Source of the DNA: Pseudisothecium myosuroides
Taxonomy: Eukaryota > Streptophyta > Bryopsida > Hypnales > Lembophyllaceae
Direction of reading: 5' to 3'
DNA: 64,000 nt
NCBI GenBank assembly: GCA_951799445.1
Contig: OX637295.1
Location: 744,001 to 808,000 of the forward strand
Shown: positions 1 to 12,810 of the stretch, in pieces
How the letters are laid out: the number at the start of each line of letters is the position of its first letter
Numbering within the stretch: the stretch's first letter is position 1
The notes under the pieces: model-generated
Database searches by the model: none
What the model was told of the DNA's origin: nothing
What the model saw: only the letters and a program-made list of their open reading frames with translations
Program-made: the position numbers and the translations under genes

Positions 1-2029
1 AATGTGTATAATATTAAATGGCCAGAATGCAGTAAATGTTCAAAATTCTATATTCAATATAAAAAAAATAATGAGTTCTTGAGAATCTAAGCTCTTACCA
101 TGAGCTCTATTCTTGTACATCATAAAGTTCTTCCTATCTGTAACTCCCATGAGTATCATGAGCTGTTACCAAAAATACTCTAATCATCTTCAATTAGTCA
201 TTGATCATTTTCAAACCAAAGTTGACAAGTACAGTACTTTCAATCTATAACTTACTAAACAATATGAGATCATAAATGCCAAATTTTAATTTTAATTTTT
301 TTGGAAAAGTCGAATTTTTAATTAAATATTTATGACAATGCCGAACCACATTTTTCCAAAAAAATATTTAATTCGGCACTTGAGTGTTGAATCTGCTCCC
401 AACCTACAATAGTCTTTATTGATAGTCTCTATTACCAGTATATAAAATGAAGCTTGGGGGTGAGGAAAACTTTCTTTGGAGATTGATCTCTCTCTATAAT
501 TGGGTGGTTTGAGCTCATGTTAAAAGCATTCTTGTTAGTGAGTACATTTTTATGTTCTTAATTAGAATCCATTGTTAGGGGTCTGTAACATTGTGGGTAT
601 TCAAAGTGGTACAAGTGGACAACTTGGATGCAAAGCAAAATGAAAAGAATCTATACAACTAGCCCAAAAGGGTGTTTACTAAGGTTTAAAAAAAATTATA
701 TCTCCTACATAAGTGGACATTCATGGAAAATTGTGACATTCTCATTTGAATAACATGCTATCCTTCTAGACATATCCAAAGTGAGAAGAATTAAAGTGTA
801 ATATACTAACAAGTCATAGACAAAATAAGGCCCATTTATGTTTAGAAATCTTTCTTTTTTTCTAACATCTTCTTCTAGTGTCATCTTGCAAAAATACCTG
901 AAGAAATGATAGAGGTGCTTGCAATTTGCATTTGCGGTCTACCACTATTTGCAGCAATAGCCGTGTCAACAAAATTAAGGCATCAAAATTATACTGATAG
1001 AAATGCATTTTATAAGTAGCTAAAGAATATCAATGAAAATTTGATTACCAATAGAAATCTTAGTGAAGTAATGTTTTTCAAGCTTCAATATGTATGGTAA
1101 AATTTCCATCACTAAGGTCTCTTTATCTTAAAACAAAGCCTTGAAATCATTAGTTGGCTGTCATTAATAGCGCGAAGAGCCACATAGCCCTAGTAAATTT
1201 TGAAACAAATTTATGCTTCGAAAAACTTTACCATGGCCTTAAGCCCAATATTTGTCAATTCATAAAAATTTCACCTAAACCAGTTTATATCTAAAAATTG
1301 TCATTTAAATAATTAAACTTGTGCCTCAAAAAACTTAAGGCCCACCATCCTTGGGGCTCTACAAAGTTGCACGTGTTCTTTGTTGTTACTAATGGTCCTT
1401 CATGCAACTATTTGGCGCTTTATTAGGAAGATGAACAACCACTTCATGATGGATTCCACTATAAAAACATTGCATTCATGTGTTGTATGAAACCAAATTG
1501 AAGAGGTAAGCTAGTGACCTAATGCATTGTGGATGAAGAGACATGCAAAAGGACATGAAACACATGCTACATGAAAGACATGCAAAATTATAAGTCATTC
1601 GTCATATGACTTTGGGTTTTCATGCCTTCATAGCTGTAGTGTCTTTGAAATTCTACATCTTTAGTTAGGTGGCTTCAAAGTTCCATGGCTTCAAATCTAA
1701 TGACTTCAAAATTGTATGGTTTCAACCAAATTTCATGAAATTTCATAGTGACTTCAATACTTCACATCAATGGTCGTGTCTCATCACACCCAAATGCCAT
1801 ACACATTTGTGATCACCAAATTCTGCACAAATCATTTGAGGAGAACCACCTTTGTTGGGTCCTCACACTCGATTTAGTGCAATTCAATGCATCTTCAATA
1901 CTAAGCCTCCACGAAGATTTTCCAAGCTCAGGACCATTTGGACTCTTCTTCGAGGCCAAGCTCTATGGATCATATGGATTTCATGAAATAGTAAGGCTAA
2001 TGCTTCATGGCCACTAGGCAATGGGCAAC
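1..2029. other. AT-rich intergenic DNA, no gene seen
   Basis: This stretch is AT-rich, with short reading frames broken by stops on both strands. I recognise no protein motif, RNA gene or transposon terminus in it. It probably consists of old, decayed repeat sequence upstream of the LINE-like tail at about 2030-2375. Confidence 0.5.
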
Positions 2030-2375
2030 AGGCATTGTGGAAAGCTCTCTTAGATGCAGATTGTGCGGCGCAAATCAAGGCTCAGTGTAGAGCGCATCAT
2101 CACCCTCACCTGTCTGATAGGTTCCACACTAGGTTTGAGAGTGTTTGGCTTCAATCACCTGTCCTGGCTAGTAGGAGAGGTGATAAGGAGGTCTTTTGGA
2201 ATAGGGTGCGCCCTAGCCTCTAGAGTGCTCCTTCATTCGGCGGTTTTCTTTGGTTTCTTTTGTAAGCTTATTTTGTTTGGCTCTCTTGTCCAGCTATTTT
2301 GGCTTGGCTGTTGTTCCTTGGGTTCTTTTTAATGCATTGGATCTCCCATTTGTTCCCAAAAAAAAAAAAAAAAAA
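2030..2375 (+). mobile_element. Probable LINE 3' end with poly-A tail
   Basis: The last part (about 2235-2357) is a T/G-rich tract with runs such as ggtttcttttg and ggcttggctgttgttcc. It leads straight into 18 A residues at 2358-2375. A T/G-rich 3' UTR followed by a genomic A-tail is typical of plant LINE insertions or a processed retrocopy. The upstream part (2035-2220) is open on the plus strand but I could not match it to reverse transcriptase or RNase H. The element would be 5'-truncated. No target-site duplication was established. A retropseudogene is the alternative. Confidence 0.4.
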
Positions 2376-2639
2376 TTATGTACAAATGCACGCCATAAAC
2401 GTCATTACGGAAAAATGCATCACTCAACTCCGACCTAATCTAAAGGGCATCACTGGAATAGCTCTCACTGTACCCAGTCTTTTAGAGAAGAAAATGATGT
2501 CCTGTAATCCATCCATGCTCTCGCGTTCCTTAGGTACGGCAGCCCTTCGGTCATGGATTTTACAAGTAAGTGGATTCCCACACTCGAGGAACTCTCACAT
2601 CGCTCTCTCACATGTGAGAAACGTCACTGCCGCAACTAA

Positions 2640-4036
2640 TAAGTCGCCAAGTTCAGTTCAGTTAGTCTGCCGAGAGAATGGAGGAGGAGAAGAAAGTAAA
2701 GGGCTGTTCGCTAAATTTGGAAGGGGTTTCTTCTTCACGGCAGCCGACGACGTGCTCGGTGAAGGACGGAGAGTGCGGGTGAAGAGGACCGTCGGGGAGA
2801 AGACCGAAGACACGCACGCACGCGCGCGCTCCTTTCTTTCTTTGTCCGGTTCAACGCTCCCGTTTCTTCGCGATTTAGACGTCGAATTATTCATCCCAGT
2901 AGCATTCATTGTCTTGTTTGTTGGCGACTGGCTTCAGTTGTAAGTTAATCGTCGTTCCTTGTGAGTTGTCCGAACTCGGAATTCATTCTGCTCGCGGCGC
3001 TCGTTCCGTCTTCCGAGTGGAGTGAGTGAGTGGAGTGGAGTGGAGTGGAGTGGAGTGAGGCAGCTGTTTCTCTTTGCTCGTGTTTCCGCCCTCGTTGCGC
3101 CGGCTGTGTCGGTATCGGCGGAGATTCCAAATGTGTCTGTAACCGAATCTTTCGTGCCCTAGGATTCTTTCGTTGGATGCCGTGGTGACGAGGCTTGGGC
3201 GAGGCAATTTGGCGCGCGGCAGAATTTCTGTCTGTATGTTGTGGTGGTTGGAGTGCTGCAGAGCTTGCGTGGCGTGGCGTGGCGTGGGACGGGGAAGCGC
3301 AGCTTGTGTTTGTGTGTGGCCGGGGCTTGGGACACAGGTGCGTCGTCGTCCTACATTCGGGAATTCGGCTTCGTTAGGGCAGGAGGGCCGTGGTTTCGTG
3401 TTTGCTGGCGCTTGGCGATGAATTTGATGCGTTAGCTTCGTTTCTTGGATTCCGCGCTCCTGAGAACGTCGGGTTATCTGTGATTTGGACTGATTGAGCT
3501 CCTTTGGTGAGCAATGATTATCTCAATTAATGCTCCGGGCACAATTTTTTCGATAATTGCTGTTGGAGATCCTCTTCCGTGCAAGTCTCGGTCGTAGGGC
3601 GAGCTTTTTGGATGTGCACTCTTGCCATATTGTAAAGATCCGGCGGCTACCTAACACAGAGATACTATTGCTTGTTCATGCCAACCGAATTTTGATTCCT
3701 CTTGTTTGCAAGATTCCATGTAGGTCAATGCACGTAATTTTCTTTAAAACTTAAGGCAGAAAGATTGTCTTCTCCTTCTCTCTATCTAGGGCAGTCGATA
3801 TTCAAGTCAAGTCTCTCGGTTTAGTCTTCTTTTGGAAGTCTCAAATGCAGAGTATAATTAGGGTTTGGTGGTAACCTTTGCTGCAGGCTCTAAAGAACAC
3901 TGCAGACACCATTCAATGACCTATGAACCCCACGCAGAAGACACCGCGTCTCAGGAGAGACGCCTTCTGTCACGTTGTCCCTCACGACGCATTCTATTGC
4001 AGCTAGTGCGCAGTCTGCCGTCGAAGGGGCACACTT
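2640..4036 (+). promoter_or_regulatory. Promoter and 5' leader region of the ATXR7-like gene
   Basis: Base composition changes sharply near 2640 to a GC-richer, CpG-containing stretch, as expected around a plant promoter and leader. A GAGTG pentamer repeat lies at 3015-3058. A likely leader intron runs from 3507 (donor GTGAGC) to 3886 (acceptor ctgcag), but this is inferred from splice consensus only. The transcription start is not defined; I see no convincing TATA box. Short upstream ATGs occur, and the important one is the uORF at 3916-4047. Confidence 0.45.
3015..3058. repeat. GAGTG pentamer microsatellite
   Basis: This is a run of about eight GAGTG/GAGTGA units in the GC-rich leader region of the ATXR7-like gene. 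It lies about 1 kb upstream of the start codon and could vary in length between individuals. Confidence 0.8.
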
Positions 4037-4047
4037 ATGGCCACTGA
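3916..4047 (+). CDS. Upstream ORF overlapping the ATXR7-like start codon
   Basis: This 43-codon ORF opens at ATG 3916 and ends at TGA 4045-4047. It therefore overlaps the main ATG (4037) in another frame. If this part of the leader is in the mature mRNA (it lies after the inferred acceptor at 3886), ribosomes starting at 3916 would end past the main start. That would reduce translation of the methyltransferase. The peptide is arginine- and leucine-rich in its second half and resembles nothing I know. Its regulatory role is inferred; only the overlap itself is seen. Confidence 0.45.
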   Translation: MTYEPHAEDTASQERRLLSRCPSRRILLQLVRSLPSKGHTYGH

Positions 4048-7000
4048 GGATCCTTCTGTTCGTGTACTAGATCAAGCGCATGACTTGCACCGATCCTCCC
4101 GTGAAGGCGACCTTGGTTGGACGTCCAGGTCCTCATCAACTGCTGTTTTGAAGGAAAGGCGGCAAGGATGGCCTTCGGAAGCCGTTGCATGTGCACGCTC
4201 TCCGAGTATAGAATATGCAAGACCGGGGAGAGGAGCTCCGCACCGAACTGGGTCCCTCGGTTCGGATTATGACCCATTTCATCCCGATGAAGTGGAAGAG
4301 CGACCCACAGAGAACAGGACTAGATCGACAAGGTCTGGACCACCACCTGAATATGGTAATGAAACTAGGCTTAATGAGAAATTTGATCATCAAACGTATT
4401 CGGCTGAGGGCCGACGGAATCAAGATCTTCAAAATGGTAATATTAGAATTCAGTTTCAGGGAGTTGGTCCTCCAGGGGACGACTCTCGACGGGGTCTGAG
4501 TTCCCAGGCGGAAGCGGGTATGGCAGATGTCAAAAATCCATCGAAAATATCTACACATGCGGGAAGGCCCAATCACATTTCGCACAATCTTCAAAGCAAG
4601 AATGTATCTCCTCTAGCATCTCCTTTTGCGCCTTGCAAAGAGACAGTTGGTACTGAATGGGATGTGAGCAATGTAGGAGCACCCGGTGGCAACCATGAGA
4701 ATGGTTGGTTCTATTGTAACGCCTATAATTATCTCAGCGGTCCTTTCACTCTCGAGATTCTCCGGCAAGGCTTTAATGTCAGTTTTTTGCCGGGTGAGTT
4801 GGTTGTGTATTATCGTCAAGACGGTGTCTACTCTGCACCTCAGGAATTGAAGATGCTTATTGATACGCCAACTGTTTCATCGCAATTTGTCAACTCCAGA
4901 CCCCATGAACTTGCTCAGCAGGTAAAGACTCGCCGCTATGCTCATGTTATTTAAATTTCTGACATACTCGAATGAATCTTTGTGCGCTGCTCTTAGGGCT
5001 TCTGGTGATCGCTTCAGCACGTAAGTTACTGGATGTGATTTTCTCCGTCGCGGTCTTGATTTTTTTGTTGTTTTGTTTGATTGAGATGACACTGTCTTGT
5101 ACCCACCAGAGTGCTACTTTTCTTGCTATCGCGTCTCATGTTCACATTTGCGAAGGTTCTTTCCCAAATTGCGAGGAGTCAGATCCTCAGAGCAATGAAA
5201 TTGAAAGTTCTGTTTTTGCCATCTTATTGAGCTTTTCTCATTCATTCTCGTTTTGTGGTTCCTACTTGCTTTCACATTTTTCTATCCTTGCTGCTTTCAC
5301 AATGTATCCGGTTCTTGATCATATGTTTGCAATTAGATTCCTTGCGAAGAGTTTTTCTCTATACAGTCGCGTTGTTCTCCCATATGTTGTCTTCCATAAT
5401 TCGTTGAATGAGAGTCGTTCTCTCTCTGGCGATGGTATTATAAATGAATATCATACGGTAATAATAAACAAATCATATGGCGTACAAATTGATGTAGAGT
5501 TAAAAGTCAAGTTCTGATATCAGCGCCTAATTTACTGCATTGATGTTTCTCCTCCGACTCTGTGCATCTGTATTGTGTCATTTTAGATATTAGTTGGGAG
5601 ATGACATCAAATATTTATATGTTCAGGGAAATTGGTTGAGTACGCTCTTTATTTAGAAATGCTTCCCTGAGATTTTTTTCTTCGTTATTCAGGTTTGGGC
5701 TGAGCAGTGCTGGGAGTACAAAGGGGCGGATGGTTCCATGCAAGGGCTCTTTTCTCTCTGGCAACTAGGTCAATGGCTTACGTCAAAGCACCTTTACGAT
5801 GCTCTTGAGGTTTTACACCTTATTTTCTTTAAGCTCATCCATCTGCTGGCCAGTATAACGACTCTATCAGCGGTTTTCTTCAATTTTAGATATCGTCTTA
5901 CTATGCAGGATGATGGCAATCTGGTTTAATATTATTGTTAACTAGGCTGATTGTGTTGTTGAAGTGGTCAGCTCATGCTATGTTGGTTAATGATTTTATC
6001 ATAAGTTGATCTATTGGGGCCTGATTGCTTTGGTGCAACATATGGGTAACTGCTCAAGTTTCCAACGTGGTTTATGGATGTAGAACTGACCTTACTAAAA
6101 TTGCATTTGTAGATCTGCCACTTCGGAAAGCTTGTGGCACCTATGCCCCTTGGGCAGTTACTAGAGGCAGCAAAGAAGGGAATCCTCTTTTCGAACATAC
6201 CCTCAAGCGATCGGAACACCACTGTGCTAGGTGGCGGGCCGAGTATCTGGTTATCCAATTCTCAAATTAACCTGCGATCGAGTACACTTGACAATGCCAA
6301 GAAAACAATTCATACTCTTGTATTGAAGGCGGCACAAAGAAGCTTGGTTGATGGGGCTATTGCCGAGTATTTGCAAGAATGGATGAAGGCTCCTAAAGTT
6401 ATACAGCGTTCATCAGATATTCCTGCTACCGATCTTTCATCTGGATTTTTGCAAGCCTTAGAAATCTCTTCACCAGGTCCAGATATGCCTCCAGGGTTTG
6501 ACGTGGTTAGTGTTCTTTGCTTGCTTAAGTTTTTTTATCTTGCCAGGGTCGTCAAGTTAGGCTCTGAGCTGTTGCATGCGATCTTAGGTTTTGATGTCTT
6601 TGCCTTCAATTGCAGGGTCCTGATGGAAGACCGGTGGTACTACCTAAACATTCTGTACAGAAAATCTCTGGCACGTACGGGAGTACTAACCATTCTACTC
6701 ACGTTGTGAACTACAATAAAGCATCTAAATGCATTAGTTCTTCCCCGAACTCCAACAATTTTGCTGTATCGCAACCTCAACCAGTTCAGGTAGTTCAAGT
6801 TCCGTCCTCTTAGTATGTAGTTGAGGTTCTTGTTGGGTCTGGAAGGAGAAGTCCTCACCGTCTTCCAACCTGCAGGACGTACAGCTTGGCAAGGTTCATG
6901 ATACATCTGAAGTCTTGACTTCCCAATGGATAATGCTTATACGTCCAATTGGATATCTATGTGATTCTCGTTGCATTTGTGCAGTGGAAACAGGCGGGTA

Positions 7001-10000
7001 CCCCTGTAGGAGCTCGTGATACAAATGCTGTGCCTTCTTCTTCTCCTCCTACGAAGGATCATGGTTGTCACGGGTCGACAGGTATGTCCTATTTGGACAA
7101 AGCGACGCAGTATATTTTCATGCCATGACACTGGCGATAATAGCAGTGTCTTGAGGTCTTCAGCTTATATTTTCGAGCTATATTAGTGTAGGCGATTTGT
7201 GTAATATTTTACCAATTGATTTTTTGTATAGGTAAATGCAGTGGTGGGATTACTTGTACTCTGAAAGTGGCCTGTTGATATCGTTTGAATTATTCTTTTA
7301 TGGAGATTTTGCGTCCTCATGAATTGCTTGAAAATTCCCTTTGCTGTTCAAACTTCTTAGGATGTAAAGCTAGCTGCATTGGATATCGGAGGATGTCAAT
7401 ATTGGTGTGCATTAAATATTCTATTGTTTGTAGATGTTCCCGATCAACCTAATCTTGAAAGGAGGGCGGACGCTTTTTTATCTAAAGTGGGATCTCTTCA
7501 TTACGATTCCCAGAGTGTCGACCTCGGTTCTCCCGAGAAAGTTTCAATTGCTAGGGGGAATTCTTCAAGAGAGCACAATTTTCTTAAAACAGTTTCGTCT
7601 TCCAGTGACGTGGGTAAACTCGATTCTCTCGCTCGATCTAAGGAGAAAGCAGATGAGAAGCCTACAAAGCTAGTGAATGGGAAGGCTGAGAGATGTAATA
7701 AGCTATTGTATGGGAGGCCCAAGAAGCGAGTTGATAAGATGCCCCAGAAGCAAGGAGCTGAGAAGCTTGACAACTCTAAGAAGAAAACGCTTGAGACTCT
7801 TGGGAATTTTAAGAAACAAGCGAAGGAGAAGCCCGAGGGACCGAAGAAGCTAGGGGATGACAAGTCTGAAGGAAGGAAGAAACAAGCTGTTGAGAAGCCT
7901 GAAAAATCTAAGAAGCATTCGGGCGAGGTGCCCGAGGAACGTGAGAAGGATGTCGTCAAGGTTCCTGAGCAACCTGACAAGCTTCTGGACGAGACTCCGC
8001 AGAAATTTAAAAAGCGTGTGAATGAGATTCCTGATAAACGTCACGAGCACTTGGATGAGGTTCTTAAGAAATCCAAGAAGCTGTTGGACGAGAAACCTGG
8101 AAGGAATATTGTCAAAGATGCTGACGGGCGAAGCACTAATAAACTCAACCGTTCCATTGTTCTGGAGGCTGATCCGTCAATTCGGGTTCAGGATACCTCC
8201 AAGCTTACTCAGCACAAGAGGAAGAAGTCGAAAGATCCAATTAGCGGTGGAGGAAGTCACCAAATTTCTAATGAGATTAAGAAGCCTAGATTGAACCCTG
8301 GTGATACACCTATTGATAAAGATGATAATGGAATCAGTCTTTGTAATGACGCAAAAGGTCTGATCGGCACGGCAACTGTGAGGATGAAGATGGATAAGGA
8401 TCCAGGAGAGACGGTGAAAGAAATAACGAAGAACAAAAAGAAAAAGCAAGAGCTTCATGTAGCGAGCAGTTCCGTACAAGATCTCTGTGTACCTGTGCTG
8501 TCGCAAAGAGATCGGCTTCGGCAGCTTGTACGACGTTCGCGGAGGCAGAACGTTGGCAGGAGTAAGACCTCGGCAGTTGAACTTGGAAATCCTCAAATTG
8601 AAGATATGGGTAAGACCTTGACCGTTAAACATGAGAGTGTTCCAGGTGACATCAGGAGCGTTGCCCTCACTTGTAAATCTGCGAATATTCCAGTTTCCAA
8701 GAGGAAGCTTGTTACGAAGGAAGCTCATGAAATAGAGAGTGGAGATGTGGATTACGAGATTATGCATGAAGCCTGCAATTTTGTTAGTGTGGAAGCTGGT
8801 GAGGACGTCTTCCATGTCAGGAAGAGAACGAAGAAGAAAGATGTTGAAGAATCTGAGAATCTAGGTTTGGTACCGGCGGCCGAGACGAGTCCCATCGTCT
8901 GTGAAGAAACCAGTGAGAATAATGATAATGGATTTGGAAGTCGTCTCACCTATGCCACTACAATCGATGTTAACGTCAAGAGCCCAACATCGCGGGCTGC
9001 TACAGTATCGAAAAAATTGACTGACCCTTCAATTGAGCCTGAAGGTTTAGTTGACAGGAATCCTGTTCGCCTGAAGGTTATTCGTACGCACAAATTTTTG
9101 AACCAGGGCCATGAGAGTTCAGTTCAAGGCATAATTCTTGGTAAAGATGGGCAATCTACTCTTGTCAAGAAGGCAATTGTAAAGAGGTACACACCCTTGG
9201 CAACCCCCCAAAAGGGGATAGTAGATGCTCCAGTTCGGCATGAGATTCCTGGTCGTAGTGTGCAAGGAAAGGTCAGGCGTTATCCTAGGGGAGAATTTCG
9301 GGAGATTGCTGCTACATCTGAAGACACGCTCATGGTGGACGTATGTGGCCCTGGTCGTTTATCAGCATTGAAAGAGCAAGATACTGTACGGGACCAGTCA
9401 AGTAAGGAGCAGGCAGACACCTTCAAAATAGACCTTGAGAATGAATGCAAAAGCTACAGAAAATCACAAGACTCAACATGCTCTGAGGATCCGACATCGC
9501 AGAGCTGCAAGAAAGTTTTTTCTAGGACTAAAAATGTTAAGTACAAGAGTAGGAAGACTGGTTTGGCAGTACGTGGAACCAAATCTGCTCTCTTAAACAA
9601 ATCAAGCGGTTCAGCAGTCAAGGAGTCAGAGGCAATTCCATGCTTGAAGTTGAAGACAGGCAAGCGTCCCATTGCTAAAAGAGAATGTGCTCCGTCTGAT
9701 GACTTCAGAAATCCGGAAATAAAGACTCAGGGTAGTGGAAAGTTAGCGAGTGGTGATAAATTACCAGCTGTTCCAACTGCAGTGGGTTGTGCCCGATGCT
9801 CTATTACTGGTTGGGAGTGGCGCACTTGGGCTCGAGACAGAGCGAAACGAAGATTGCAAAGGAAGGCGAAAACAGCTTTGAAAAAAGAAGTGAAGCAAGA
9901 AGTAAAGAAGATACGGAGAGCCACAAAGAAAAAAGAGACTAGTGTCAGCGATAACATGACCACCGCTGGCATCGCAGGTCTGCAATCTGCCCGCAAAAAC

Positions 10001-12810
10001 CGAGCCGACATGCGAAAGCTGGCTGTTAGTGCTGAAGGTTCTGACTTGCTGAGATTCAACATGCTCAAGGTAGCTTACAAATCCCTTCCAAGTCACTCAG
10101 GATTGATGTGCTTCCAAAGTGTTTGTTTTGTTTGTTTGTTTGTCATGTTTCTTGTTATTCAGGACACGCTACAACTGAAATGTACTTGGTGAATCTAGCC
10201 AACTATGAAGAGTGGTCACACTTGATTCATACTCTTGTGTGCTTAACCGCTTAAGAGGTACTGAGAGTGGGTTTCTGAATTGTGTGTCAGGCTCGGAAGA
10301 AACAACTCAAGTTTCAGCGGAGCAAGATTCATGATTGGGGTTTGGTGGCTGCAGAGCCAATGGACGCTGAAGAATTTGTTATTGAGTACGTCGGGGAGGT
10401 TATTCGGAACAGGGTACGCATTCCCTCTGTTTTTCATTGGTTGGCTCCAAGCACCCAACTCCGGGCACTCTGAACATGTTCTCTGCGCATTTCAAGGTGC
10501 TATCAATGGATTGAGTGATGCACTGATTGCGCCAAATTCTTTGAATGTATAATCGAATTGGATTCTAAATTTCATTATTTAGATGCAAAGCTTAGTGTAG
10601 GTGTCCACCAGTAGTTGCATCGATTGCATTGATTGCATTGATTGATAGATGTTTTTACCTTGGATTTGATGTCTCGAAGTTTTGATAGTTCAGGATGACC
10701 GTGCAGTGGGTGTAGTTGATTAATTGGAATAGATTAACGTGCATTTGTGATGCATATGACTACCATTCAAGTCAGGTTTCAATAATCGCAAGTGACGACT
10801 TTTGACTGACTTCAATTGCTCACACTGACTGCTGCTGCGTTTAATGACAGTGGAAGTGATTCATTAGATTAAGGATCCTGCGATTATTTGCTCGTAAATT
10901 GCATGACGGAAGGCAATGCCTTGCTGACTTCCAGTCTGCAGATAATGCCTTTCGTAAGTTCATAAATGTAGAAACTAGCGTAACAGTCTTCAATGGGAAG
11001 CCAGAGGGGTCCTTATATAGTATCACTGTAACAAGAATATATTCGTGTTACAGTGGCCCACAATACATGGGCAAGCTTGTATTCAAGATGTTCTACAGTG
11101 AAAGTAGCCTTGCTTCATGGGAAACAAAGGGTCCTGTGCCTTGAAGTTCAAGAATGTTATGAGGACCATGGTTTTATTTTTGATCATCATTCTGTGTAAT
11201 TATCAGATGACGGATATTCGAGAACAGCGATATGAGGCCATTGGTATTGGCAGCAGTTACATGTTCCGCGTCGATGACGAGCACACGGTAAACCTCAACG
11301 TCCTTGTTTCTGTAGCAAAGAGTCCTTACCTTGGTCATATATGCTTTCAAGTTTCACAGGACTATTTCACCAATGTTCTTGTAACCGCAGCACAGCTGAC
11401 TGCAGCAGACAATCTCATTTTGTAAAACATAGTTTCAGCACTGCTTCATTGCTATCTATGAATATCGAGTAGGTGAAGTATTGCTTGCTGCATCATGCAT
11501 GTGAACGCTAATCAGTGTTTATAATCACCAAGTTCAGTTTTCACTTGATTCTGTCAGACATAATTGTTAAGCCTAGTTAATTGATGCATTTGGTGGTGAT
11601 CTGGGTTTAATATGCTCTTGGTTAATATAATAATGCAAGGCTTAGTTGTGTTTGATTTTGTGCCTCTCAGCTGGATGCCACACGGCGTGGAGGACTTGCA
11701 CGATTTATTAACCATTCTTGTGATGTAAGTATCAACCCTCTTTAACTGTGGCGGTCTTGGCTGTGTATGGGGTCAGTGAATTTGAATTTGAATGTGGATA
11801 TTAGGTACTGAATTAGTTGACTGAAGAGTCATCGTGCTGAGAAATGCATTGTGCTTTATTTCAATTTTGATACTATCATAATCGACACCTATTGTTAGAA
11901 ACATCAATAAAATAGATGCTGTTGAAGAGTTATAGAAGTGTTTTTTTGGTTCAAATACCTTTTGTAGTTCTCATTATTGGAAGCGCATGGATGCGTGATG
12001 AAGTATTAGAGTTGGTCCCTGCTCTACCCTCCTTTTCAAATTTTCTTGAAGCACCCATATGCTTCTCTCGGGGAAGCCCTGAATTCGCACATATTGACTT
12101 CTGTGCGTATTGCACTGCCAACAGAGCACAAAAGACTTGACAGTGTGGGGTAATTAGAGCCTAATTAGTAGTGTCAACAAGAAAGCTATCAAATGATATC
12201 TTGACGTCAAGGGGCTATTTCTTGACAAGGGTAACCCGTGGTGTTATCAAGGCAAATGACACTTTTCGCGCTGACACTGTTCTTTTACTGGGTTCCTGCT
12301 GACCTAGCACTTTCTTTTAATCGTCTGATTTGTGTGCAGCCAAATTGCTACACGAAGATTATCACTGTTGAAGGTCAAAAAAAGGTTGTCATATATTCCA
12401 AGCAACGAATTATTCCCGGGGAGGAGCTGACTTATGACTATAAGTTTAGTCCAGAGGAAGTGAAGATACCCTGCTTCTGCGGTGCTGCCAAGTATGTCCT
12501 TACTTACGCGGTGTTTGACTCATTATTTAAGAAATCTTGCTGATTTTTATCGTCATGACTGTCAATGGAGTTGGTTCGTTGGGCGCCAAATCGTGTGATC
12601 TTTCAATTACCGTAGGATTAGAGCTGGATTTTCTGTGCCGACGATACCCACTGTGCCATTTATCTCCTGATGTTTGCTTGATGTAGATGAATATGTCTGG
12701 GTATAGAGGGAGCCGTAATATGCCCCACGGTAGACCCTGGATCAAAATCTGATCATAAGGGTTACCAATATTGTACATTGTGTGACAGATGTAGGGGCTC
12801 TATGAATTGA
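4037..12810 (+). CDS. ATXR7: SET1-type histone H3K4 methyltransferase, ATXR7-like
   Basis: Exons: 4037-4921, 5693-5809, 6113-6505, 6616-6789, 6985-7081, 7434-10069, 10291-10413, 11207-11287, 11671-11724, 12340-12491, 12789-12810. All introns are GT-AG and all phases agree, giving 1577 codons plus stop. An in-frame stop at 4004 supports ATG 4037. Domain order: a GYF-like domain (about 223-275, GPF at 235-237), a second GYF-like module across exons 2-3 (about 300-355), a long basic low-complexity middle, an N-SET-like segment with [11 protein letters not shown] (about 1337-1347), then SET and post-SET. SET motifs seen are RSKIHDWGL (from 1444), [11 protein letters not shown] (from 1488), RFINHSC (1513-1519) and ELTYDY (1549-1554). 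The post-SET cysteines are 1565, 1567 and 1572, and the protein ends CRGSMN. This is the SET1/COMPASS catalytic class, which methylates histone H3 lysine 4 in the nucleus; in Arabidopsis ATXR7 promotes FLC expression. The length is close to the family's (about 1420 aa in Arabidopsis). Exon ends rest on consensus and phase, not on cDNA. Confidence 0.92.

Noticed and set aside
2299..2943. Plus-strand ORF of 214 codons
   Set aside because: It runs through the poly-A tail and the GC-rich leader of the next gene. There is no motif and a mixed origin, so it is an accidental open frame.
5890..5930. Acceptor tatgcag near 5908 as start of ATXR7 exon 3
   Set aside because: In the required phase it meets a stop after six codons. 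The acceptor at 6112 keeps the frame and the GYF-like continuation.
8177..8815. Minus-strand ORF of 212 codons inside ATXR7 exon 6
   Set aside because: It is a shadow of the lysine-rich coding exon on the other strand, with no recognised domain.
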